Notes: generated from the letters alone by a model not told the origin. A stretch of 58,727 nucleotides of DNA from Firm-13 sp964579245 (GCA_964579245.1 CAZOFY010000007.1:1-58727), one strand, 5' to 3'. Positions 18,185 through 27,330 are shown, counted from the first letter of the stretch. Translations and numbers: made by a program.

Positions 18185-18278
18185 TTACAGGGCTGAAACT
18201 TTATCGTTAGGTTTGAAATCTTTTTGCATGATTTTGCATGAATTATCACCTTTTTTTATGTTTTTTGTATATATCATA

Positions 18279-18306
18279 TTGAACATTTCATTATTTGTAT
18301 TATATT
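18279..18306 (+). promoter_or_regulatory. Promoter of the XRE regulator gene
   Basis: TTGAAC (18279-18284) and TATATT (18301-18306) are 16 bp apart in a very AT-rich divergent region. The leader before the ATG at 18363 would be about 50 nt, with AGAGGGG as ribosome binding site. Confidence 0.55.
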
Positions 18307-18362
18307 TTTATAGATATTACACATAACAAAGAATAATTCAATGAAAGAAAGAGGGGAAAAAC

Positions 18363-18707
18363 ATGAATCAGTCAGAAGACAACAACCGGTATCGTTCGGA
18401 GAAACAGGCTTGTGACATTTCCAGAAATCTCGGAAAGCTCCTGAAAAAGGAGAGGCGGAAGAGAAGCATTTCACAGTGCTCACTCTCAGATATGGCAAAT
18501 GTGAATAATTCCTACTATTGTTCCGTCGAGCAGGGGATCGTGAATATGTCTGTTGTAAAGCTTCTGAGTATTTGTGAGAGTCTGGCTGTTGAACCTTCGA
18601 AAATCATTCATGATTTGTCGGAGCTGAACCGGAAGACCACAATGAAGGACGACAAGGACGATCCTAGACAACGACATGGTTCGGATTCGAAAAATATGTA
18701 TATTTAG
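18363..18707 (+). CDS. Small XRE-type helix-turn-helix regulator
   Basis: Encodes 114 aa. Residues 19-85 (ISRNLGKLLKKERRKR... to ...VVKLLSICESLAV) form a Cro/C1-type five-helix HTH. The C-terminal tail is short, charged and probably disordered. It is divergent from the esterase-like gene and 109 bp before an AraC regulator on the same strand. No toxin or phage neighbour is visible, so it is likely a stand-alone regulator. Target unknown. Confidence 0.85.
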   Translation: MNQSEDNNRYRSEKQACDISRNLGKLLKKERRKRSISQCSLSDMANVNNSYYCSVEQGIVNMSVVKLLSICESLAVEPSKIIHDLSELNRKTTMKDDKDDPRQRHGSDSKNMYI

Positions 18708-18816
18708 CGAACTCGAAATGAAAAACGGCTCCGGAATGCTGACAAATGGCGCACAATTTGATAAGATAATATTCATATTTTGACATCATCTTTGTGCAAA
18801 CATTGGAGGAAGCAGC

Positions 18817-19752
18817 ATGACGCATCCCATTCGTTTTGACGGAGGCAGAAGCCAGGCGGAATACGAAGTTATCAACCACAAAGGCAGAGAAGAACCTGTT
18901 CCGTTTGTTACGCATATTCATTCGCATGGTAAGCCCGCTGATGAGATCAGTGCACATTATCATGAATACATCGAGATCGTATTCGGCTTATTCGGAACTT
19001 TTCTTGTTTCCGTAAACGGGCAAGAGCACAGGATTTCCGAAGGTGATGTCTTATTTGTCAACTCAAAGGAGCCTCATGCTTTTCGAAGGCTTCCTGATAG
19101 CGGTTATATTTGCCTGCAGTTCAGTCCGGACCTATTATTCTCGACATCCCGGACTTCTTTTGAGGCGAGATACATCATGCCTTTTATTATGTCATCCACT
19201 TCACCTCAGCGCCATTTTACGGCGGAGGAGCTTGAGGGCTCGAATATGAGCGCGCTCGTATCCAACGTCAACACAGAGTACCTGCAAGCTGATTATGGGT
19301 ATGAGCTTGCTGTCCGGTCCGACATTTGCCGTATCTTTCTGTGGTTTATCCGAAAGTGGAAATCTCAGGGCGTCAACATCGGAATATCCTCCGGTGTAAG
19401 AAGCGAGGATCTGAATCGTCTGGAGGACGTGCTGAGCTTTATAGACAAGAACTACATGAATCCAATCAGTGCCGAGAAAATGGCCATGATGTGCAATATG
19501 AGCTACAGCTACTTTTCGAGATTCTTCAAATCAACGATTGGGAAAACGTTTTCTGAATATCTGACCTTTGTCCGTGTAACGCAGGCCGAGAAACTTCTGG
19601 TCAGTACGGGCTACAATGTCAGTCAGATCGCTATGGAGACAGGCTTCTCAAACGCGAGTTATTTTATTACTCAGTTCAAGAAGCAACGCCACATGACGCC
19701 GAAGAAATTCAAGCAGAGGCTGTTGATCGAGAATTCGTCCTCAGATGACTAA
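18817..19752 (+). CDS. AraC-family regulator with N-terminal cupin
   Basis: Encodes 311 aa; GGAGG lies 7 bases before the ATG. The N-terminal cupin (about 45-95) has the HYHEYIEIVFG and EGDVLFVNSKEPHAF motifs of sugar-responsive regulators. The C-terminal pair of HTHs (about 205-303) ends with METGFSNASYFITQFKKQ and MTPKKFKQ. A terminator follows directly. No obvious target operon follows on the same strand, so it probably acts elsewhere or on the divergent esterase-like gene. Confidence 0.9.
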   Translation: MTHPIRFDGGRSQAEYEVINHKGREEPVPFVTHIHSHGKPADEISAHYHEYIEIVFGLFGTFLVSVNGQEHRISEGDVLFVNSKEPHAFRRLPDSGYICLQFSPDLLFSTSRTSFEARYIMPFIMSSTSPQRHFTAEELEGSNMSALVSNVNTEYLQADYGYELAVRSDICRIFLWFIRKWKSQGVNIGISSGVRSEDLNRLEDVLSFIDKNYMNPISAEKMAMMCNMSYSYFSRFFKSTIGKTFSEYLTFVRVTQAEKLLVSTGYNVSQIAMETGFSNASYFITQFKKQRHMTPKKFKQRLLIENSSSDD

Positions 19753-19784
19753 GGGAGCCGAGATAACTCGACTCCCTTTTTCAC
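19753..19784 (+). terminator. Terminator after the AraC gene
   Basis: Stem GGGAGCCGAG with CTCGACTCCC (one mismatch, tetraloop ATAA) is followed by TTTTT. It separates the AraC gene from the convergent helicase gene. Confidence 0.85.
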
Positions 19785-19796
19785 TTTATCCGAATC

Positions 19797-21743
19797 TTAT
19801 TCACGATAAGATTTTTTCTTTGTATCCTCAGTTCGCTTCGGGCTTCCTGTCACATTGCGCTTCTCTCGCTTTGGTCTTCTTTCTTCGGTCGACGAGGAAT
19901 TGGTGTGAGGCTTCCTATCACTGAACCGATTCGGTGAGAAGGACTTTTTCTCCCGGTCTTTTGGCGAAGAAAATGGCTTTCCTTCTCTTGCGTAACCCGA
20001 GGATGGCTTTTTCTCCTTTGAAGGGGCGGATGAAGGTCCCCTCTGTGCATCTTCATTGTCTGACAACTTCTTCTTTTCAACACTGACGACTTTTCTTCCT
20101 AACCGGCCGTGATCAGCGTTTTTTATCACCTGTTCAGCAAGCTCTGTCGGAACATCCACAAATGTAAAGTCCTCAAAAATCGCGATTGCTCCGATAGCCT
20201 TTCCGGGGATATCGCCCTTCGAAGCGATAAACTGGACAATTTGATTCGGCCGGACATTGTCTTTAATCCCAACGCTGAGGAAAAGACGCTGCATGCCTGC
20301 CTCCTCGGTCTTGCCGTGATTTCTCGTCGGCATCGGACGGGGTTCGCCATTTGCCTCTCGGTTTCTGGAGCGCTTGGCATATTCCTCGTATGGGATTACT
20401 TCGGTGACTTCCGAACGGTTAGCGACAGATTCACCACAGACACGTTTCAGTAAGGCAGCCGCGACATCAACTGTTGTAACAAAGGATTCACCTTCACTCG
20501 ATACGTTCAAAGAGTCCGTGTATTGCTGTATATATTCAGCGAATATACTCAGATCTTCCTTTCCAATCGATTCAGATAGCGTTTCTAAAATACCGGAAAT
20601 TCTTCCCTCTCGCACGCCGGAAATAGTCGGTACCACGGCACGCTTGATTGTAGCTTTTACTGTATGTTGAATGTTTTTTAAATCAACAATCTCACGGCCG
20701 ACAACAAAGGTATATGCTTGACCTGTTTTACCTGCACGGCCGGTACGCCCGATACGATGGATATAATACTCATCATCTGACGGCAAATCAAAATTGAAAA
20801 CAACTTCTATATCGTCAACATCGATTCCACGCGCAGCTACATCTGTCGCAACAAGCAGATCCAACTTCCCGGAACGGAATTGCTTCATGACGCGATCGCG
20901 AGAGGCTTGCTTCATATCACCATGTAGAGCTTCAACCGAGTATCCACGTGTGTTCAACTTGTCTGTGAGTTCATCTACTTTTCTCTTCGTATTGCAGAAA
21001 ACAAGCGCTCTTGACACATTTCCGGCATCAACCAGACGCGACAGAACTTCCGTCTTATTGTCTTCCCGAACTTCAATATAGAATTGCTCGACTAAGGGGA
21101 TCGTCAGTTCTTTCGAAGCGATTTTGATATGAATCGGATCCTTCAGATACGTTTCCGTCAGTCGGATAATCTGTCTGGGCATCGTTGCCGAGAAAAGAAT
21201 CTTTTGAACACCTTCGGGTGTCGACAACAAAATGGTATCAATATCTTCAACAAATCCCATGTTTAACATCTCATCAGCTTCATCGAGAACGAGTTTCTCG
21301 AGATGGTCAAGCTTGATTGTTTTTCTTCGCATGTGATCCATGACACGTCCTGGTGTTCCGACAATGATCTGCGGCTTACGCTTCAATGCCATAATCTGTC
21401 GGTCAATCGGCTGCCCGCCAAAAATCGGTACAATCCGAATGCCTTCTTTATACTTACATACCTCATGGAGCTCCTCGGCAATTTGAATCGCGAGCTCACG
21501 AGTTGGGGAAAGAATCAACGTTTGAATATAAGGCAAGCTCATATCTACAGCATCAATGATCGGGATGCCGAATGCACATGTTTTCCCTGTGCCGGTCTGT
21601 GCCTGTCCAATCAGGTCACGGTTCTCCAGAATATGCGGGATGGTTTCCGCCTGGATGGGTGTTGCCTCCTCGAAGCCCATATCTGTGAGCGCGTGAAGGA
21701 TCTCGGGTGAAATTGGTAGGGATGAAAAGGATAAATCGTTCAT
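19797..21743 (-). CDS. DEAD-box ATP-dependent RNA helicase (CshA/DeaD type)
   Basis: Encodes 648 aa. Helicase motifs run in order: the Q motif (TPIQAETIP), AQTGTGKT, PTRELA, GTPGR, DEAD, SAT, ARGIDVDD and HRIGRTGRAG. A dimerisation region and a DbpA-type RNA-binding domain (about 490-565) follow, then a Lys/Arg/Ser-rich disordered tail of about 80 residues. It remodels RNA in ribosome assembly or the degradosome. AGGAG precedes the ATG. It lies 23 bp after the deoR-type gene and is probably co-transcribed with it. Confidence 0.95.
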   Translation of the reverse strand: MNDLSFSSLPISPEILHALTDMGFEEATPIQAETIPHILENRDLIGQAQTGTGKTCAFGIPIIDAVDMSLPYIQTLILSPTRELAIQIAEELHEVCKYKEGIRIVPIFGGQPIDRQIMALKRKPQIIVGTPGRVMDHMRRKTIKLDHLEKLVLDEADEMLNMGFVEDIDTILLSTPEGVQKILFSATMPRQIIRLTETYLKDPIHIKIASKELTIPLVEQFYIEVREDNKTEVLSRLVDAGNVSRALVFCNTKRKVDELTDKLNTRGYSVEALHGDMKQASRDRVMKQFRSGKLDLLVATDVAARGIDVDDIEVVFNFDLPSDDEYYIHRIGRTGRAGKTGQAYTFVVGREIVDLKNIQHTVKATIKRAVVPTISGVREGRISGILETLSESIGKEDLSIFAEYIQQYTDSLNVSSEGESFVTTVDVAAALLKRVCGESVANRSEVTEVIPYEEYAKRSRNREANGEPRPMPTRNHGKTEEAGMQRLFLSVGIKDNVRPNQIVQFIASKGDIPGKAIGAIAIFEDFTFVDVPTELAEQVIKNADHGRLGRKVVSVEKKKLSDNEDAQRGPSSAPSKEKKPSSGYAREGKPFSSPKDREKKSFSPNRFSDRKPHTNSSSTEERRPKREKRNVTGSPKRTEDTKKKSYRE

Positions 21744-21766
21744 GTTTTCTCCTGTCTTATTGAGGA

Positions 21767-22561
21767 TTAAGCCTTAGTATCTTCAGACATGTCTGCAATA
21801 ATCAGCTGAATTCCAGCTTCTCGAATGCGGCGTATCTGATCTTGTTCTATGCCGGAGTCAGTGATGAGAACATCAATTTGATCGCTGGGAATGAAGGTGG
21901 ACGTCGAATCGATGCAGAGCTTGCTACTGTCAAGAAGTGCGATTCTGCGGCGGCTTTTCTCCGCGAAGCGTCTTTTGAGCTCAAGTTCATAAAAATTGTT
22001 TCCTGTGAGTCCCGAGGCAAGCGAGAAACCGTTACCGGATACAAAGTAGCTGTCACCGCTGATCCTGCGCAGCATATCTTCGCAAAGAAGTCCCTCGATC
22101 GCACCGGAGTGAGATCGAAGTACACCGCCGACCAGAACTGTACGAAAGTTACTGTAACGCTGTATCTCCATTGCCGTGTGAATTCCGTTCGTCACGATGG
22201 TTACATTTTCAAGATGACTCATATAGGGGATCATATGAAAGGTCGTCGAGCTGGCATCGAGAAAAATAGTCTCTCCCTCTGTTACAAGCTTGGCAGCTTC
22301 GCGTCCAATCGCCATTTTCTCGGCAACATTCATGACGCTTCTTCTCATATAATTCTCGTTCGGGGAGTTCAGCCTTGCGGAGTCAGCAAGTGCGGCTCCG
22401 CCGTGAAAGCGGACTATGGCACCTTCTCTGTCCATTTCCCGCAGATCGCTTCGTATTGTTGCCCCCGTCACTCCAAGGCGACTTTCAAGTTCAGAGGTCG
22501 TGACCTGCCCTTCTTTCTCCAGCAGTTCAAGAATTTTCTTTCTTCTTTCAAGATTGATCAT
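21767..22561 (-). CDS. DeoR-family transcriptional regulator
   Basis: Encodes 264 aa from the ATG at 22561 with GGAGG 6 bases upstream; the longer reading frame upstream overlaps the promoter and is rejected. The N-terminal HTH (NLERRKKILELLEKEG... TIRSDLREMDREG) and the sugar-phosphate-sensing DeoRC domain (FLDASSTTFHMIPYM, VTNGIHTAMEI, LVGGVLR) are complete. It is divergent from adhE, and repeated CATTTTCG elements lie in the shared region. I infer it controls adhE or itself in response to a phosphorylated sugar. Confidence 0.92.
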   Translation of the reverse strand: MINLERRKKILELLEKEGQVTTSELESRLGVTGATIRSDLREMDREGAIVRFHGGAALADSARLNSPNENYMRRSVMNVAEKMAIGREAAKLVTEGETIFLDASSTTFHMIPYMSHLENVTIVTNGIHTAMEIQRYSNFRTVLVGGVLRSHSGAIEGLLCEDMLRRISGDSYFVSGNGFSLASGLTGNNFYELELKRRFAEKSRRRIALLDSSKLCIDSTSTFIPSDQIDVLITDSGIEQDQIRRIREAGIQLIIADMSEDTKA

Positions 22562-22622
22562 TTTCTCCTCCGAAACCATACCATCACTCATTTGTCTTTT
22601 CAAGAATCCATATCCGCAACAA

Positions 22623-22651
22623 AGAGTATCAACTCGGAATCTGTTTGTCAA
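22623..22651 (-). promoter_or_regulatory. Promoter of deoR-type regulator and helicase
   Basis: On the minus strand TTGACA (22646-22651) and TACTCT (22623-22628) are 17 bp apart. It gives a leader of about 55 nt before the ATG at 22561. Confidence 0.75.
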
Positions 22652-22662
22652 GAAATGATTTT

Positions 22663-22706
22663 CATTTTCGATGAATTATCAGCATATTTTTTCAAATTCG
22701 AAAATG
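22663..22706. promoter_or_regulatory. Candidate DeoR operator repeats
   Basis: CATTTTCG at 22663-22670 and its exact inverse CGAAAATG at 22699-22706 lie upstream of the deoR -35 box. A related GATTTTCGTTTGAAAA occurs near 22760, just upstream of the adhE promoter. T/C-rich repeats around a TTTCG core resemble operators reported for some DeoR-family members. This is inference from position and repetition only. Confidence 0.4.
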
Positions 22707-22781
22707 ATTGTAAAATTTTTTTTTCATTCAATCTCACAATAAATCTGACTCTTTCACTCTGATTTTCGTTTGAAAAATCTA

Positions 22782-22810
22782 ATGACAATATACGAAGCAT
22801 TTTGTACACT
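22782..22810 (+). promoter_or_regulatory. Candidate promoter of adhE
   Basis: ATGACA (22782-22787) and TACACT (22805-22810) are 17 bp apart. The leader before the ATG at 22873 would be about 55 nt and contains ACGGAGG as ribosome binding site. Confidence 0.5.
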
Positions 22811-22872
22811 AAACGCAAGGTATTCGAAAGCGATGTGAAGACATAACAGCAAATAAAGATACGGAGGCAATT

Positions 22873-25488
22873 ATGACAAAAGATAACAGCAAGCAGAGTT
22901 CCAAACAGGAAAATCCAGTGACTCCGGAAAATCAAACCGAAATCGATCACCTGGTTGCAAATGCTTCAAAAGCACTTCAAGGCTTTTCTTCCATGAATCA
23001 GAGTGAAATCGACCTTATCGTGAAGGCTATGTCAGAGGCGGGCTTGAAGGAACATCTTACCCTTGCCAAATCCGCGGTTAACGAGACCGGTCGAGGCGTC
23101 TTCGAAGACAAGGTTACCAAGAATATTTTCGCCACGGAGTACGTATATCACAGTATTAAATCTGCCAAGACGGTTGGCGTTGTCGACAGTAATGCTTACG
23201 AGGATTATGAAGAGATAGCAGAGCCGGTAGGCGTTATTTGCGCTGTCACTCCAGTTACAAATCCGACGTCAACTGTTATGTTTAAAATTCTTATCTCGAT
23301 CAAGACTCGAAACCCGATCGTGTTTGCCTTCCATCCTTCAGCACAGAAATGCAGTGCAATGGCTGCGGAAACTATGTACAAGGCTGCGCTTGCCGCCGGG
23401 GCACCCAAGCACTGTATCCAATGGATTACAAATCCGTCGATTGAAGCGACCTCGCTTCTGATGAATCATTCGGGTGTGGCCATGGTTCTTGCTACAGGCG
23501 GATCGGGCATGGTGCGTTCCGCATACTCGACTGGCAAGCCGGCTCTTGGCGTAGGTCCTGGTAACGTTCCCTGCTACATTCATAAGACGGCCAATGTCGA
23601 GCGGGCTTCCACTGATCTGATGATGTCTAAGACCTTTGATAACGGTATGATCTGTGCTTCCGAGCAATCTGTCATTGTCGACCGCGAAATCTCCTATCGA
23701 TTCGAAGCATATATGAAGGAAAACTTGTGTGTTTTCTTGACAGATGACGAAACGGAAAAGCTAAGTTCCGCCGTTATCAAGCCAGGACCTCACCCGGGAG
23801 TTATATCTGCGATTGTCGGTCAATCCGCTTATGATATCGCAAAGCTTGCAGGACTGGATGTCCCTCCGGCCACGAAGATTCTTCTGGCCCGCGTCGCAGG
23901 AGTCGGTCCTGATTATCCTCTTTCCGCAGAAAAACTCAGTCCGATTCTTACGTATTACATCGCGGATTCGGAGGAGGAAGGTATTGCCGTTGCAGAAAAG
24001 GTCATTGAATACGGCGGTCTCGGCCACTCAGCGGTCATTCACGCCGAGGACGAACAAGTCATCGATAGGTACACGGCTCGTCTTAAGGCCAGTCGTCTGA
24101 TTATCAACTCACCCTCCTCTCACGGAGCGATCGGTGATATCTACAACACGAATATGCCTTCCCTGACGCTGGGATGCGGTTCGTATGGCAAGAACTCGAC
24201 AAGTTCCAATGTTTCTGCCGTGAATCTTGTAAACAAAAAGCGTGTTGCCAAAAGGAGAGCCAATATGCAGTGGTTCAAAGTTCCGGAAAAAATATATTTC
24301 GAATTTGATTCTACGCAGTATCTCGAAAAAATGCCCGACATCACAAAGGCCTTTATTGTTACAGATCCTGCAATGGTCAGCCTTGGATATATCGATAAGA
24401 TCCTCTATTATCTCAGAAAACGCAAGGATTACGTGCATTGCGAAATATTCTCTGATGTTGAGCCGGATCCGGATATTCAGACTGTCTATCGAGGCGTGGC
24501 TGCCATGCGTGACTTTCAGCCCGATGTGATCATCGCTCTGGGCGGCGGGTCTGCTATGGATGCCGCCAAGGGCATGTGGATGTTCTACGAGAATCCCGAT
24601 CTGGATTTCTCCTCTCTTACTTTGAAATTCATGGATATTCGGAAGAAAATAATCAAGTTCCCACGGCTCGGCAGAAAAGCAAAAATGGTGGCAATCCCCA
24701 CAACAAGCGGAACAGGATCTGAGGTTACTTCCTTTGCTGTTATATCCGATAAGACGACGGGTACCAAGTATCCCCTGGCCGATTATGAACTGACACCGGA
24801 CGTTGCTATCCTCGATCCCGATTTTGTCATGTCAGTACCGGCAAGCGTGACCGCAGACACGGGCATGGACGTCCTCACACACGCCATCGAAGCTTATGTG
24901 TCCACATTTGCTTCTGATTATACCGATGCCCTGGCTTTACATGCAATCAAGCTTGTTTTCGAGAATCTGGACACAGCTTATCGCGACCCAGCAAACAAAA
25001 AAGCAAGAGAACATATGCACAATGCCTCTTGTATCGCCGGTATGGCGTTCTCAAACGCCTTCCTCGGGATTAATCACTCCATTGCCCACAAGCTCGGCGG
25101 CGAGTTCCACATCCCTCATGGCCGGGCAAATGCGATCTTGTTGCCGCATGTCATCGAGTACAATGCTCAGAAGCCGACAAAGTTTGTCTCCTTCCCTAAG
25201 TACGAGACATTTATAGCCGACAAACGATATGCAGAAATCGCCAGGCACATAGGTCTTTCTTTTCAAACGCCCGACGAAGGTGCAGCCGTTCTGATACGTG
25301 CGATCCGGGATTTGATCCGCCGGCTCGATATTCCGGCAACCGTTTCCGAAAACAATATCGGCAAAGAAGAATACTTCCGTCATATTGACCGGCTGGCGGA
25401 GATGGCGTTTGCGGATCAATGCACCGGAACGAATCCGCGTTCTCCTCTTGTGTCGGAAATTAAAACGATTCTTGAAAAAATATACTGA
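22873..25488 (+). CDS. adhE: Bifunctional acetaldehyde-CoA/alcohol dehydrogenase
   Basis: Encodes 871 aa, the normal AdhE length. The N-terminal aldehyde dehydrogenase domain (about 20-440) has the catalytic Cys in FDNGMICASEQS (about 258). The C-terminal iron-dependent alcohol dehydrogenase (about 460-870) has GGGSAMDAAKGMW, TTSGTGSEVT and the metal-binding helices with HAIEAY and HGRANAILLPH. It reduces acetyl-CoA to ethanol with two NADH, a fermentation end step, and such proteins form spirosomes. It stands alone between its promoter and terminator and is divergent from the DeoR regulator. Confidence 0.97.
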   Translation: MTKDNSKQSSKQENPVTPENQTEIDHLVANASKALQGFSSMNQSEIDLIVKAMSEAGLKEHLTLAKSAVNETGRGVFEDKVTKNIFATEYVYHSIKSAKTVGVVDSNAYEDYEEIAEPVGVICAVTPVTNPTSTVMFKILISIKTRNPIVFAFHPSAQKCSAMAAETMYKAALAAGAPKHCIQWITNPSIEATSLLMNHSGVAMVLATGGSGMVRSAYSTGKPALGVGPGNVPCYIHKTANVERASTDLMMSKTFDNGMICASEQSVIVDREISYRFEAYMKENLCVFLTDDETEKLSSAVIKPGPHPGVISAIVGQSAYDIAKLAGLDVPPATKILLARVAGVGPDYPLSAEKLSPILTYYIADSEEEGIAVAEKVIEYGGLGHSAVIHAEDEQVIDRYTARLKASRLIINSPSSHGAIGDIYNTNMPSLTLGCGSYGKNSTSSNVSAVNLVNKKRVAKRRANMQWFKVPEKIYFEFDSTQYLEKMPDITKAFIVTDPAMVSLGYIDKILYYLRKRKDYVHCEIFSDVEPDPDIQTVYRGVAAMRDFQPDVIIALGGGSAMDAAKGMWMFYENPDLDFSSLTLKFMDIRKKIIKFPRLGRKAKMVAIPTTSGTGSEVTSFAVISDKTTGTKYPLADYELTPDVAILDPDFVMSVPASVTADTGMDVLTHAIEAYVSTFASDYTDALALHAIKLVFENLDTAYRDPANKKAREHMHNASCIAGMAFSNAFLGINHSIAHKLGGEFHIPHGRANAILLPHVIEYNAQKPTKFVSFPKYETFIADKRYAEIARHIGLSFQTPDEGAAVLIRAIRDLIRRLDIPATVSENNIGKEEYFRHIDRLAEMAFADQCTGTNPRSPLVSEIKTILEKIY

Positions 25489-25514
25489 GACGATTCTCCC
25501 TCCATATCCGAAGC

Positions 25515-25552
25515 AAAAAGAGTCGGCGCTTTCACACTGGCTCTTTTTGTTT
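25515..25552 (+). terminator. Terminator after adhE
   Basis: Stem AAAAAGAGTC (25515-25524) pairs with GGCTCTTTTT (25539-25548) with one wobble and is followed by GTTT. The A-rich 5' arm suggests it may also work for the opposite strand. Confidence 0.75.
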
Positions 25553-25606
25553 CCGTAAACCGGTCGAAAAGCACATCTTATAGCGTAGAATATCAAAATA
25601 TTCCTA

Positions 25607-25635
25607 TTGCACACTTTTCTTGTATTTGATACAAT
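25607..25635 (+). promoter_or_regulatory. Promoter of tRNA-Gln
   Basis: TTGCAC (25607-25612) and TACAAT (25630-25635) are 17 bp apart. The tRNA begins 54 bp after the -10 box, leaving a short GC-rich 5' leader for processing. Confidence 0.7.
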
Positions 25636-25689
25636 GTCTTCCGTCAGTCGCGCACACAAAGTGTCCGGAGCACGCGCGAAAGAGACGAT

Positions 25690-25763
25690 TGCCGAATTGT
25701 GTAACGGTAGCACGACTGCCTCTGGAGCAGTTTGTTGGGGTTCGAATCCCTGTTCGGCAGCCA
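25690..25763 (+). tRNA. tRNA-Gln (anticodon CUG)
   Basis: Acceptor TGCCGAA/TTCGGCA, discriminator G and encoded CCA. The anticodon stem ACTGC/GCAGT encloses loop CTCTGGA, giving CUG. The U1-A72 pair and G73 fit bacterial tRNA-Gln. It is followed 3 bp later by a strong terminator. Confidence 0.95.
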
Positions 25764-25765
25764 GA

Positions 25766-25811
25766 AGATAAACCCCGCGATGAATTTCGCGGGGTTTATC
25801 TGTTTTTTTTG
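25766..25811 (+). terminator. Terminator after tRNA-Gln
   Basis: A perfect 15-bp stem (25766-25780 with 25787-25801, core CCCCGCGA/TCGCGGGG) with a six-base loop is followed by GTTTTTTTTG. Confidence 0.95.
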
Positions 25812-25819
25812 TTTTTTTT

Positions 25820-25838
25820 GAAACAAAACGTTCGTTTC
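25820..25838. repeat. Near-palindrome upstream of the DUF4349 gene
   Basis: GAAAC and GTTTC flank an AAAACGTTC core, matching 7 of 9 symmetric positions. It lies 74 bp before the DUF4349 start codon, so it could be an operator. It directly follows the tRNA-Gln terminator. Confidence 0.3.
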
Positions 25839-25911
25839 AATCGTATAGTGTACATAGAAGCATTCGTATTATTATTGGTTGCACATTGTAAATACAAGGA
25901 GGTCTCGAACC

Positions 25912-26868
25912 ATGAAAAAGAAGATCACTACTATTTCTATGCTGATTGCACTGTTGATACTCCTATCCTCCTGTTCTTCCTCCGGCGCTGCCAGGGCTAC
26001 TGAAACATATGCTGCCCAAGTTAAGGATGCCGTTGTTGTCGAGGAGGATTACTCCGGATCTATGGGGGAGAATCAAGCTCCCCAAGCCTCTCCCGATGTA
26101 CAAACGAGTGTAATTGTCGATCCGGGCAACGTTCCCTCTGACGGGAAAAAGATTATCTATACCGTCAGTATGGGCCTTGAAGCCCAAGATGTCAGAAAGG
26201 CAATCGATAACATAACCAAGGAAGCCGGTAAGCTGGGCGGTTATGTATCTGATTCGAATTTTCAAGAGAATGAAGACAGAATGCAAGGCTCCGTTACCGT
26301 TCGAATTCCTCCGGAGTCGCTTGCCGCTTTCACGGAGAAGGTCGGTGAATCCGGCAAGGTCCTGTCATCAAATATGAGCTCCGAGGATGTATCGGCGCAA
26401 TATGTGGACCTCAAATCCAGACTGACCAACGCAGAGGCTCAGGAAAGACAGCTTCTCGAAATTATGAAGCAGGCTGTTAAAATTGAAGATATTCTCTATG
26501 TCCGCTCTGAGCTCAATGCCGTTCAAGAGGAAATTGAATTGATTCAAGGACAGCTTCGTTATCTGGATAATCTTGTCGGTTATTCGACTGTCACCATCAC
26601 TGTGACACAGCCATTGGCCGCACCCGAGACCCCCGAAGTCGACCCGAACTCCGGAGTTCTTCCTGTATGGAATCTGGATTTTATCGGATCAAATATGCAG
26701 AAGGCTTTTACGAACAGCCTTGCAATAGTAAGTATGATCGGCGGCGGTCTGCTTACCTTGATCTCCTTCTTGCTGGTGCCGGCTTTGATCCTAGCAGCAA
26801 TCATTGTTCCGATCGTGATTCTTGTCAAGGCAGGCAAGAAGAGAAAGGCGAACAAGACGAACAAATAA
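25912..26868 (+). CDS. DUF4349 lipoprotein
   Basis: Encodes 318 aa from the ATG at 25912 (AAGGAGG 9 bases upstream). The lipoprotein signal is plain, with a lipobox LLSSC at residues 17-21. Residues 75-235 are the DUF4349 domain with a coiled-coil (about 155-215) and ending GYSTVTITVTQPL. A long hydrophobic hairpin (about 262-305) followed by KAGKKRKANK anchors the C-terminus. The protein is thus tethered at both ends on the outer face of the membrane. The domain's function is not established. A terminator follows. Confidence 0.88.
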   Translation: MKKKITTISMLIALLILLSSCSSSGAARATETYAAQVKDAVVVEEDYSGSMGENQAPQASPDVQTSVIVDPGNVPSDGKKIIYTVSMGLEAQDVRKAIDNITKEAGKLGGYVSDSNFQENEDRMQGSVTVRIPPESLAAFTEKVGESGKVLSSNMSSEDVSAQYVDLKSRLTNAEAQERQLLEIMKQAVKIEDILYVRSELNAVQEEIELIQGQLRYLDNLVGYSTVTITVTQPLAAPETPEVDPNSGVLPVWNLDFIGSNMQKAFTNSLAIVSMIGGGLLTLISFLLVPALILAAIIVPIVILVKAGKKRKANKTNK

Positions 26869-26893
26869 TACCATGAACAATCTATGGATACCG

Positions 26894-26920
26894 GGGCTGA
26901 CCTTTCGGTCAGCCCTTTTT
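26894..26920 (+). terminator. Terminator after the DUF4349 gene
   Basis: A perfect 9-bp stem GGGCTGACC/GGTCAGCCC with TTTC loop is followed by TTTTT. Confidence 0.95.
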
Positions 26921-26935
26921 CATGTTTATTTAAGA

Positions 26936-26981
26936 GAAACCACCTCCAGTGATCTTTCAAAATAGTCGCTAGAGGCGGTTC
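26936..26981 (-). repeat. Imperfect hairpin next to the transposase fragment
   Basis: GAAACCACCTCCAGTGA (26936-26952) is complementary to 26965-26981 apart from transitions that become G-U pairs in minus-strand RNA and one bulge. It lies 40 bp after the transposase stop, so it may be the outer end or terminator of the decayed IS. Confidence 0.45.
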
Positions 26982-27021
26982 TTATTTGCTTATTGTGGAA
27001 TCTTTGTGTTTGGGGCACAGG

Positions 27022-27240
27022 TTATTCAGCGATACGCTGTTTCAACCAGAAATCAAGCGATTTCCTTCCTGTGAAGAAGCTGGTCACATTAATGCCCTGA
27101 ATTTTTGCATGGAGTTGGGTTATGTTGTAACCCATGCTCACTAATAGGAAATCCGTTCGGACATTATTCTTTCCCCGCATCAGGAATCTTCGGAATCCAC
27201 TGTCTTCTTTTATCACGCCAAAGGCGCCTTCAACGCCCAA
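27022..27240 (-). pseudogene. IS1182-type transposase, C-terminal fragment
   Basis: The 72 aa fragment begins VEGAFGVIKEDSGFRRFL and continues GKNNVRTDFLLVSMGYNITQLHAKIQ. This is the conserved C-terminal part of DDE transposases of the IS1182 group, whose full length is about 450-550 aa. An in-frame stop occurs three codons upstream, and the DDE core is absent. It is a remnant of an internally deleted element whose other end lies at 27981. Confidence 0.75.
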
Positions 27241-27330
27241 AGCGATTCATATGATGAATAATCTCTTAGGGCGTTGTTATATTTTCTAAGGAGATTTGCC
27301 GTAGTTCAGGCAAAGGGCTTTGAATTCTCT

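Noticed and set aside
22562..22651. N-terminal extension of the DeoR regulator
   Set aside because: The extra codons cover the promoter and leader; the ATG at 22561 has GGAGG at the right distance and starts the family-typical HTH.
25051..25713. 220-codon open frame antisense to the adhE end
   Set aside because: It crosses the adhE terminator and the tRNA-Gln promoter region and has a Cys/Arg-rich composition typical of shadow frames.
27022..27240. Small functional gene
   Set aside because: The sequence matches only the tail of a transposase, with a stop just upstream and no ribosome binding site.
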